Shown here: positions 1 to 5,191 of the stretch, in pieces
Layout of the letters: each line of letters starts with the position of its first letter
How positions within the stretch are numbered: position 1 is the stretch's first letter
NCBI GenBank assembly: GCA_021203915.1
Contig: JAJQAI010000251.1
Coordinates: 1 to 5,191 of the forward strand
From: Prevotella sp.
Lineage (GTDB): Bacteria > Bacteroidota > Bacteroidia > Bacteroidales > Bacteroidaceae
DNA length: 5,191 bases
Direction: 5' to 3'
Made by a program: the position numbers and the translations under genes
Notes under the pieces: generated by a model
Told to the model about the DNA's origin: nothing
Databases searched by the model: none
The model's input: only the letters and a program-made list of their open reading frames with translations

Positions 1-60
1 CAATACTACTATTATGGTAATAATAAATCCCCACAATATACGTATGAAATTCTTCCTCAT
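1..60 (-). CDS. N-terminal fragment of a divergent membrane-anchored protein (partial, runs off left edge)
   Basis: Reading leftward from the ATG at 60-58, 20 codons are open to the window edge. They begin MRKNFIRILWG and continue with a run of Ile, Val, Thr and Leu. This is a basic start (Arg2, Lys3, Arg7) followed by a hydrophobic stretch, as in a signal anchor or signal peptide, so the protein probably enters or crosses the inner membrane. The frame is open upstream to a stop at 129-127, but no other ATG lies in between. A perfect TAnnTTTG element at 101-94 would put transcription start shortly upstream of this ATG. The purine run AAAAGGAAAAA lies 8-18 bases before the start. The family cannot be identified from 20 residues. 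A bifunctional penicillin-binding protein (PBP1A type) often has such an N-terminus in this phylum, but that is only a guess. Confidence 0.6.
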   Translation of the reverse strand, partial: MRKNFIRILWGFIITIIVVL

Positions 61-93
61 TACGAAATTTTTCCTTTTAAAAAATACTTCGTG

Positions 94-101
94 CAAAATT
101 A
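94..101 (-). promoter_or_regulatory. Bacteroidota-type -7 promoter element for the leftward gene
   Basis: On the minus strand this reads TAATTTTG, a full match to the TAnnTTTG -7 consensus of the Bacteroidota primary sigma factor. It lies 33 bases upstream of the leftward ATG at 60, which leaves a plausible short 5' leader. No TTTG -33 element is present at the usual 19-21 base spacing, so the call rests on the -7 element and its position alone. In an A/T-rich region such a match can occur by chance. Confidence 0.45.
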
Positions 102-146
102 CGATATTTCTTTTGATTTGCAGTCCTTAAATTGGAAAATAATGAG

Positions 147-154
147 TAACTTCG
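147..154 (+). promoter_or_regulatory. Weak candidate -7 element for the pyrB transcription unit
   Basis: TAACTTCG matches the TAnnTTTG consensus except for one T-to-C change, and lies 24 bases upstream of the pyrB ATG. The nearest upstream TTTG (117-120) is 26 bases away, longer than the usual 19-21, so the -33 part is not convincing. A second imperfect match, TAAATTGG at 128-135, is an alternative. A promoter must lie somewhere in this gap, because the upstream gene points away. Which element is used cannot be decided from the sequence. Confidence 0.25.
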
Positions 155-178
155 CAAACGAAATGTAATTGAAGAGCT

Positions 179-1126
179 ATGGTAAAGCACAACTTTCTCT
201 CTTTCGCTGATATGTCAAAGGATAAAATCCTTTACATGATAAATTTAGCTCAGGAATTTGAAAAATACCCAAACAGAGAGATTCTCAAAGGAAAGGTTAT
301 AGCCTCACTTTTTTTTGAACCCTCAACACGTACACGCTTAAGCTTTGAAACTGCAGCGAACCGCCTTGGCGCTAGAGTAATTGGATTCACGGATGCAAAA
401 GTGACAAGTGCCACAAAAGGCGAGACGCTCAAGGATACAATTATGATGGTTTCCAATTATGCCGATGCCATCGTTATGAGACATCACATTGAGGGCGCAG
501 CTCAATATGCTAGCGAAGTAGCTCCAGTGCCAATTATAAACGCAGGAGATGGTGCACATCAACACCCTTCACAGTGTATGCTTGATATATACTCCATCTA
601 TAAGACACAAGGAACTTTAGAAAACCTTGATATATGTCTTGTTGGAGATCTTAAATATGGTCGCACAGTACACTCTTTAGTAATGGCAATGCGCCACTTT
701 AAGCCTACTTTCCATTTTGTTGCGCCAGAGGAATTATCCATGCCAAGTGAATACAAGCTATATTGCAAAAAGCATGGAATTAAGTACACCGAACACATAG
801 ATTTTAGTCAAGAGATAATATCAAAGACAGATATTATATATATGACGCGTGTGCAGAAAGAGAGATTTTCAGACCTTATGGAATACGAGAAGGTCAAGGA
901 TGTTTATATCCTTAAGAACGACATGCTTTCTAGTGTTAAGCAAAACATGAAAATCTTGCATCCCCTACCAAGAGTCAACGAAATAGAATATGAGGTTGAT
1001 AATAATCCACATGCATATTATATACAACAAGCTAAAAACGGACTATTTGCCCGTGAAGCGATAATATGCGATGTGCTTAACATATCCAAAGAGGAAATCA
1101 TCAACGATAAAACGATAATATACTAA
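179..1126 (+). CDS. pyrB: Aspartate carbamoyltransferase, catalytic subunit
   Basis: PyrB condenses carbamoyl phosphate with L-aspartate to give N-carbamoyl-L-aspartate, the committed step of de novo pyrimidine synthesis, in the cytoplasm. At 315 residues it matches the usual length of about 310. The carbamoyl-phosphate loop STRTR is at residues 49-53. The loop that reaches into the neighbouring subunit contains TKGETL (Lys80, equivalent to E. coli Lys84). Further active-site residues are Arg101 in VMRH, His129 in QHPSQ, Arg162 in LKYGRT, Arg224 and Gln226 in MTRVQ, and the HPLPR loop at 261-265. No catalytic residue appears to be missing. The ATG at 179 is the first in frame after stops at 140-145, and the N-terminus aligns well with the family. 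pyrI follows after 2 bases, so the two are probably cotranscribed and assemble into the allosteric holoenzyme. Only a weak purine run precedes the start. Confidence 0.98.
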   Translation: MVKHNFLSFADMSKDKILYMINLAQEFEKYPNREILKGKVIASLFFEPSTRTRLSFETAANRLGARVIGFTDAKVTSATKGETLKDTIMMVSNYADAIVMRHHIEGAAQYASEVAPVPIINAGDGAHQHPSQCMLDIYSIYKTQGTLENLDICLVGDLKYGRTVHSLVMAMRHFKPTFHFVAPEELSMPSEYKLYCKKHGIKYTEHIDFSQEIISKTDIIYMTRVQKERFSDLMEYEKVKDVYILKNDMLSSVKQNMKILHPLPRVNEIEYEVDNNPHAYYIQQAKNGLFAREAIICDVLNISKEEIINDKTIIY

Positions 1127-1128
1127 AG

Positions 1129-1587
1129 ATGGTAAACAAAAAAGAGCGTTTGGTGGCGGCCATTGAAAATGGAACAGTCATTGATCACATACCTTCAGAA
1201 AAAACATATGAAGTAGCTATTGTACTAGGACTGCAACATATGGAAACTGTAGTTACTATCGGTTACAACTACATGTCCAAAAAGATAGGTAAAAAAGGTA
1301 TTATTAAGGTCGAAGATAAATGGTTCACAGATGAAGAAATTTCAAGACTATCTGTTGTTGCTCCAAACGTTGTTCTCAGTATAATAAAGGATTATGAGGT
1401 TATCGAAAAAAAGACAGTAGAGACCCCAGATGAGATAAGAGGTATCATTAAGTGCAACAACCCCAAATGCATAACCAATAATGAGCCAATGCAGACAGTT
1501 TTCAATGTAATAGACAAAGAAAAAGGAACAATAAGGTGTCATTATTGTGAAAGAGAACAAGATATCTCAGAGGTGAAACTTATTTGA
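1129..1587 (+). CDS. pyrI: Aspartate carbamoyltransferase, regulatory subunit
   Basis: PyrI is the non-catalytic chain that binds nucleotide effectors and links PyrB trimers in the ATCase holoenzyme, giving feedback control by CTP and activation by ATP in the enterobacterial model. The 152 residues match the E. coli length closely. The N-terminal allosteric domain has GTVIDHIP with Asp19 and His20, and Lys60 and Lys94 sit at the same numbers as the E. coli effector-binding lysines. The C-terminal zinc domain has Cys109-x4-Cys114 and Cys137-x2-Cys140, the four-cysteine site that holds the chain against PyrB. The start lies 2 bases after the pyrB stop, which implies translational coupling; there is no obvious Shine-Dalgarno sequence. 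Effector binding seems intact by these residues. Which nucleotides inhibit or activate this particular enzyme is inferred from the family only. Confidence 0.97.
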   Translation: MVNKKERLVAAIENGTVIDHIPSEKTYEVAIVLGLQHMETVVTIGYNYMSKKIGKKGIIKVEDKWFTDEEISRLSVVAPNVVLSIIKDYEVIEKKTVETPDEIRGIIKCNNPKCITNNEPMQTVFNVIDKEKGTIRCHYCEREQDISEVKLI

Positions 1588-1646
1588 AAAGAAAAAGCCT
1601 CAAAAAAAACATTGATTTATCCATAAAAACTTATACATATTTAAAG
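1588..1646 (+). other. pyrI-glyA gap, A-rich, with a possible weak internal promoter
   Basis: The 59 bases between the pyrI stop and the preferred glyA ATG are A-rich. There is no terminator-like hairpin, so read-through from pyrBI into glyA is likely. A TTG at 1612-1614 lies 19 bases before TACATATT at 1634-1641, an imperfect fit to TTTG-(19-21)-TAnnTTTG with two mismatches in the -7 part. If real, it would start transcription almost at the glyA ATG. I regard it as weak. Confidence 0.3.
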
Positions 1647-2927
1647 ATGAAAAAAGATCAAAAGGTTTTTGACCTTATTCTTAAGGAGCGTCAGCGTCAA
1701 ATGAAAGGAATGGAGTTAATTGCTTCTGAGAATTTCGTAAGTGACGATGTAATGGCAGCTATGGGTTCATGTCTTACCAATAAGTACGCTGAGGGCTATC
1801 CAGGCAAGCGTTACTATGGTGGATGCGGAGTAATTGATGAGGTTGAAACATTAGCTATTGAAAGAGTAAAGCAACTTTTTGATGCAGAGTTTGCTAATGT
1901 TCAGCCACACTCAGGTGCTCAAGCTAATTCTGCTGTTCTACTGACAGTTTTAAACCCTGGTGATACATTTTTAGGACTTAACTTATCCCATGGAGGACAT
2001 CTTTCACATGGTTCACCAGTTAACACTTCAGGTATTTTATACAAAGCCATTGGATATGATTTAGACAGAGAAACCGGACGTGTCAACTACGACCAAATGG
2101 AAAGTCTTGCTCTAGAGCATAAACCAAAACTTATAATTGGTGGAGGTTCTGCCTATAGCCGTGAGTGGGATTATCGCCGTATGCGTGATATAGCTGATAA
2201 AGTTGGGGCTATCCTAATGATAGATATGGCTCATCCTGCAGGACTAATAGCTGCTGGCCTACTTGATAATCCAGTTAAATACGCACATATTGTTACTTCC
2301 ACTACTCATAAAACACTACGTGGTCCTCGTGGTGGAATCATCCTTATGGGGAAAGACTTTGAAAATCCATGGGGCTTAACAACTCCAAAGGGACAAGTGA
2401 AGATGATGAGCCAATTACTCAATAGTGCTGTATTCCCTGGAACACAAGGTGGTCCACTTGAGCATGTAATTGCTGCCAAAGCAGTTGCTTTTCATGAGGC
2501 CTTGCAGCCTGAATTTAAAGAGTGGGCAATGCAGGTTAAGAAGAATGCCTCAGTACTGGCTGACGAATTAACTCGTCGTGGATTTACCATTGTTAGTGGT
2601 GGTACAGACAATCATTCAATGCTTGTTGATCTACGTTCTAAATATCCCGATTTAACTGGTAAGGTTGCTGAGAATGCTCTTGTAGCTGCTGATATTACAG
2701 TAAACAAGAATATGGTTCCTTATGATGACCGTAGTGCTTTCCAAACATCAGGTATTCGTCTTGGTACACCGGCTATGACTACCCGAGGTGCTAAGGAAGA
2801 CCTTATGCGTTTGGTTGCTGAACTAATTGAAAAAGTACTAAATTCTCCTGAGGATGAAAATGTTATAAAAGCTGTTCAAGCTCAGGTTAATGATACGATG
2901 AAGGATTATCCTTTATTTGCCTATTAA
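1647..2927 (+). CDS. glyA: Serine hydroxymethyltransferase
   Basis: GlyA is a cytoplasmic PLP enzyme that interconverts serine and tetrahydrofolate with glycine and 5,10-methylene-tetrahydrofolate, supplying one-carbon units for thymidylate, purines and methionine. From the ATG at 1647 it has 426 residues, the normal length in Bacteroidales. The PLP lysine is Lys222 in [12 protein letters not shown]. Other active-site residues are Ser27 in LIASEN, Tyr47 and Glu49 in [15 protein letters not shown], Tyr57, His118 in SHGGHLSHG, Asp193 and His196 in IDMAHPAG, and Arg371 in SGIRLGTPA, which should bind the substrate carboxylate. The frame is also open upstream to a TTG at 1584 overlapping the pyrI stop. 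Those 21 extra codons are Lys-rich, low in complexity and absent from the family, so the internal ATG is preferred. It lies in the same orientation as pyrBI, linking pyrimidine and folate one-carbon supply. Confidence 0.97.
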   Translation: MKKDQKVFDLILKERQRQMKGMELIASENFVSDDVMAAMGSCLTNKYAEGYPGKRYYGGCGVIDEVETLAIERVKQLFDAEFANVQPHSGAQANSAVLLTVLNPGDTFLGLNLSHGGHLSHGSPVNTSGILYKAIGYDLDRETGRVNYDQMESLALEHKPKLIIGGGSAYSREWDYRRMRDIADKVGAILMIDMAHPAGLIAAGLLDNPVKYAHIVTSTTHKTLRGPRGGIILMGKDFENPWGLTTPKGQVKMMSQLLNSAVFPGTQGGPLEHVIAAKAVAFHEALQPEFKEWAMQVKKNASVLADELTRRGFTIVSGGTDNHSMLVDLRSKYPDLTGKVAENALVAADITVNKNMVPYDDRSAFQTSGIRLGTPAMTTRGAKEDLMRLVAELIEKVLNSPEDENVIKAVQAQVNDTMKDYPLFAY

Positions 2928-2948
2928 TTTTAGACAAAAAAAATAAAA

Positions 2949-2963
2949 GCCCAAGTTTAGGGC
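2949..2963 (-). terminator. Small intrinsic terminator for the leftward gene
   Basis: On the minus strand GCCC, a 7-base loop and GGGC form a short GC-rich stem. It is followed by TTTTATTTTTTTT (2948-2936), the order expected of an intrinsic terminator acting on leftward transcription. The stem is only 4 base pairs, so it may act as a back-up to the larger hairpin that leftward polymerase meets first. It cannot serve glyA, because no T-tract follows it on the plus strand. Confidence 0.5.
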
Positions 2964-2965
2964 AA

Positions 2966-3003
2966 GAAAAAAGCAGGGACCCCAAAAAAATCTCTGCTTT
3001 TTC
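2966..3003. terminator. Bidirectional intrinsic terminator between convergent genes
   Basis: AAAAAGCAGGGA (2968-2979) pairs with TCTCTGCTTTTT (2991-3002) over 12 positions, with one G-T wobble, around an 11-base loop of CCCC-type and A residues. The stem is A-rich on the left and T-rich on the right, so both transcripts end in a U-tract after the GC-containing core. It lies 38 bases after the glyA stop and 27 bases beyond the stop of the leftward gene, so it can end both. Confidence 0.8.
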
Positions 3004-3029
3004 TTATCTATTAAAATTAAACTCAATCT

Positions 3030-5174
3030 TTAGAAGAATAGATAGCGATTATCTTTTACATTAGCCTTTAAATATAAGTCTTGTGAAAAACCGCTTGCAT
3101 ATTGAAGTGCTGTTTGTTTAGTTCTTTGCTCGTAATCTTTTTCGTCATATTTTACATCACGCATACTCTTACTATCTACCTTGAAAAGGTAAACACCTGC
3201 ATTACCTTTTACAGCAGAGGAGCTAAACTTACCCTTAGGTGTTGCTGATACTGCACCACTAAGAGCAGGTTCACTTGCGCCCGTTGTTTGAACAAATACA
3301 GGAGCTGAGAATGTTATTTGCTCAACTTGAGAAATCTTAGCACTATCCTTTTCTGCAGCTTTCATGTCCTTAACACCGCTTACTTTGCTTAGCAATATAT
3401 CGGCTTTCTTATCACGTATGACAGCATCCTTAACGAAATTCTTAACGTAGTCATCATCAAGTGAACGATAGCCTTTCTTATTAACACCAGTAAGAGCAAT
3501 AACTAAAAGATGGTCATTATCACCACACTCGTAAAGAGGTGAGATTTCATTCTCTTTAGCCGAGAATAACCATTTAAGAGCATCGCGAGTACCATGAATA
3601 CCACTTATGTAGTGTGCTGTATTTTGTATATCTGACAATTCTCTTACTTGATATCCGCTCTTTTCTGCATTCTTTTCTAAATCACTAAGTGATTGAGACT
3701 TGCTTACAAATTCACTGAACTTATTATATGCTTGAGAATATGTATCCTTTGAGAAATCTATTGGTTTCTTTATTACAGCAGCTACATATTTAGTTGTTAA
3801 CCCTGTTCTATCAAGAACTTGAATCACAATGTTACCTTGAGTTAATTGAACATTCTTTATCTCATTTACACCAAGGTTGTTAAGAGCATCAATATAGGTC
3901 TTTGTATCAGCATCCATTGTTGGTGAATTCTGATATTGAGAAGAGGTGATCCAATTTGATTCACCAGTTTGGCCATAATTCTTAGCTACTGTCTCAAAAT
4001 CTGCTCCAGACCTTAGGGCCGTATAAATGCTATCTGCGGATTTTGCTGCTGCCTCAGGAGTCTCAGCCATTACCTGGATAGCGCGGAACTGTACGGAATC
4101 AGGTAATTGTGATTTAGAAATAAGCTTTATAATGTTGATTGTATTATCTTGCTTATTTTCTACAGGTCCATAAACACCACCTACATTTACAGAGTCAAGG
4201 CGTGTTGATATATCTGATGGGAATGCAGCCTTTGTTTGTGGTATTCCAAGGAAAGTAATCAAAGAACCACTTTGTCTAACAATCTCCGCAGGATTATCCG
4301 ATGCAGCTAAAGTCTGAAGATACTCACTTACGTCCTTATCTAAAGCTTTGCGGTCAGCTTGAGATGGGGTAACCTTAACGTCAACATACTTAATTGATCT
4401 TGTTTCTTCTGGCTGTAAGAAGCCCTTCTTAAGTTCTTCATACTTTGCCTTTATATCAGATTCGGAGTATTTAACTTCCTTATCATTGATTGAAGAGTAT
4501 GGAAAGGCTGCAAGTTCAATATTACTCTCTTGATTTTCATTATCATAGGCCATCTTAGCTGAGATGGGGTTAGAGAGTATGCATGCACCGAGTAGGGTCT
4601 GATATTTTTGAATAAGAAGTTGTTGTAAGAGCGACTTCTCAATAAATGTCCAATATATGTAGAGATTTTGATATTGCTCTCTATATTGTGAATCCCTAGT
4701 GGAAGAGGCTTTCTTATAGTCAGCTAAGAAATTCTTTAGTAGATTAGCATCAAAAAGTCCTGTTTGAGGGTTCACAAAAGGAGTTTGAAGCAACATTGGG
4801 TTTGTTCCTTGATTAAGGATGTTTTGAAGTTCTTCGTCTGTAACTGTCAATCCCAATTTATCGGCCTCAGCGCTAATAATCTCGAACTGTATGAAATTAT
4901 TCCAAACCATATCCTTAACCTGATTCAGTTCCTCATCGGTTAGGTTGTCACGGCCTTGAGATATTTTTACAACGTTTGAATACTCGTCAACTAGCTTTTG
5001 GTAGTCTTGAACGTTAATTTTATTACCTAAAACCTCACCAATTTGTTGACGATTCTCATTGCTAATTGAATTACAGGAACGGAACAATTCCTCGGCAATA
5101 AATGCGAAAAGCGCAAATCCTACAACACAAATAAGGATAACGCCTCTGCTTCTAATCTTTCCTAATGCTGCCAT
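3030..5174 (-). CDS. Membrane-anchored SurA/PpiD-like peptidyl-prolyl isomerase family protein
   Basis: This 714-residue protein is probably a periplasmic folding factor tethered to the inner membrane, akin to E. coli PpiD, and would assist newly exported envelope proteins. A short basic N-terminus (MAALGKIRSR) precedes one membrane span at about 11-27, leaving the rest in the periplasm. A SurA/PpiD-type chaperone region covers about 44-260, with the typical helical segment EELNQVKDMVWNNFIQFEII. A parvulin-like domain covers about 361-457, including the helix EAAAKSADSIYTALRSGADFETVAKNYG. The usual histidine of the first parvulin strand (RARHI in active members) is replaced: here it reads FRAIQV, so isomerase activity is doubtful. 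Shorter parvulin-like endings recur near 327-355, 536-564 and 647-670. Cys34 is not in a lipobox. Two in-frame TAA codons directly precede the ATG, which fixes the start. The gene converges on glyA and is a separate unit. The family call is firm. The ppiD symbol is withheld because orthology with the proteobacterial gene is uncertain. Confidence 0.9.
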   Translation of the reverse strand: MAALGKIRSRGVILICVVGFALFAFIAEELFRSCNSISNENRQQIGEVLGNKINVQDYQKLVDEYSNVVKISQGRDNLTDEELNQVKDMVWNNFIQFEIISAEADKLGLTVTDEELQNILNQGTNPMLLQTPFVNPQTGLFDANLLKNFLADYKKASSTRDSQYREQYQNLYIYWTFIEKSLLQQLLIQKYQTLLGACILSNPISAKMAYDNENQESNIELAAFPYSSINDKEVKYSESDIKAKYEELKKGFLQPEETRSIKYVDVKVTPSQADRKALDKDVSEYLQTLAASDNPAEIVRQSGSLITFLGIPQTKAAFPSDISTRLDSVNVGGVYGPVENKQDNTINIIKLISKSQLPDSVQFRAIQVMAETPEAAAKSADSIYTALRSGADFETVAKNYGQTGESNWITSSQYQNSPTMDADTKTYIDALNNLGVNEIKNVQLTQGNIVIQVLDRTGLTTKYVAAVIKKPIDFSKDTYSQAYNKFSEFVSKSQSLSDLEKNAEKSGYQVRELSDIQNTAHYISGIHGTRDALKWLFSAKENEISPLYECGDNDHLLVIALTGVNKKGYRSLDDDYVKNFVKDAVIRDKKADILLSKVSGVKDMKAAEKDSAKISQVEQITFSAPVFVQTTGASEPALSGAVSATPKGKFSSSAVKGNAGVYLFKVDSKSMRDVKYDEKDYEQRTKQTALQYASGFSQDLYLKANVKDNRYLFF

Positions 5175-5191
5175 TTATTATCTAAAGTTTT

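Larger units (their letters stand above)
61..178. other. Divergent intergenic region between the leftward membrane-protein gene and pyrB
   Basis: This 118-base A/T-rich stretch separates two divergently oriented start codons and should hold both promoters. The leftward side has a good -7 element. The rightward side has only imperfect matches. I see no long hairpin with a T-tract and no leader peptide, so there is no visible sign of attenuation or of a PyrR-type leader controlling pyrB. Confidence 0.6.

Noticed and set aside
1..168. A rightward open frame entering from the left edge and ending at the TAA at 166-168, which could be the tail of an upstream gene.
   Set aside because: Its translation is Tyr/Phe/Asn-rich and resembles translated A/T-rich intergenic DNA. 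The opposite strand offers a better explanation, with a proper start, a membrane anchor and a -7 element.
250..798. Antisense open frames of 66-75 codons within pyrB.
   Set aside because: They lie wholly inside a strongly conserved gene and encode no recognisable family. They are read as shadows of pyrB.
1348..1560. A 70-codon antisense frame within pyrI.
   Set aside because: It covers the PyrI zinc domain coding region and has no recognisable domain or promoter. It is read as a shadow.
1616..1627. Short inverted repeat TTTAT-CC-ATAAA in the pyrI-glyA gap, as a possible hairpin or operator.
   Set aside because: The 2-base loop is too small for a stable RNA hairpin, the stem is all A/T, and such short symmetry is expected by chance in this composition.
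1584..1646. A longer glyA starting at the TTG at 1584, overlapping the pyrI stop codon.
   Set aside because: The extra 21 residues are Lys-rich and unlike the conserved GlyA N-terminus. The ATG at 1647 gives the normal 426-residue length and the expected N-terminal sequence.
4451..4642. A 63-codon leftward frame inside the PpiD-like gene in another frame.
   Set aside because: It lies within the long conserved coding region and its product has no recognisable features.
5175..5191. Possible promoter of the PpiD-like gene at the right edge.
   Set aside because: Only 17 bases are available upstream of the start. They hold two TAA codons and no recognisable promoter element, so nothing can be supported.

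Overview
This is a low-GC chromosomal window from a member of the Bacteroidota, most likely Bacteroidales and Prevotella- or Bacteroides-like. The assignment rests on three things. PyrB and GlyA read like the Bacteroidales versions of these enzymes. The right-hand gene is the roughly 700-residue PpiD-type periplasmic foldase of this phylum. The start codons lack clear Shine-Dalgarno sequences, and at least one promoter has the TAnnTTTG -7 form typical of the phylum. The genus is not resolved.

Layout, left to right. Positions 1-60 hold the first 20 codons of a leftward gene that runs off the window and starts with a membrane-anchor-like segment. Positions 61-178 are a divergent intergenic region with a good leftward -7 element and a weak rightward candidate. 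From 179 to 2927 lies a rightward gene set: pyrB (aspartate carbamoyltransferase catalytic chain), pyrI (its zinc-binding regulatory chain) starting 2 bases after the pyrB stop, and glyA (serine hydroxymethyltransferase) 59 bases further on. Positions 2928-3029 are a convergent intergenic region with an A/T-flanked hairpin that can serve both strands and a second small hairpin oriented for the leftward gene. From 5174 down to 3030 lies a leftward 714-residue membrane-anchored SurA/PpiD-like peptidyl-prolyl isomerase family protein. Its start lies only 17 bases inside the right edge.

How the genes fit together. PyrB and PyrI should form the allosteric ATCase that commits carbamoyl phosphate and aspartate to pyrimidine synthesis. 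GlyA makes glycine and 5,10-methylene-tetrahydrofolate, the one-carbon donor for thymidylate and purines. The cluster is therefore a nucleotide-precursor unit. The PpiD-like protein is a separate transcription unit concerned with envelope protein folding.

This is mostly conserved housekeeping sequence, and I see no mobile element, CRISPR array, RNA gene or evident novel system. The points most worth a second look are the apparently non-catalytic, repetitive parvulin architecture of the PpiD-like protein, the unidentified divergent membrane-protein fragment, and the convergent terminators.
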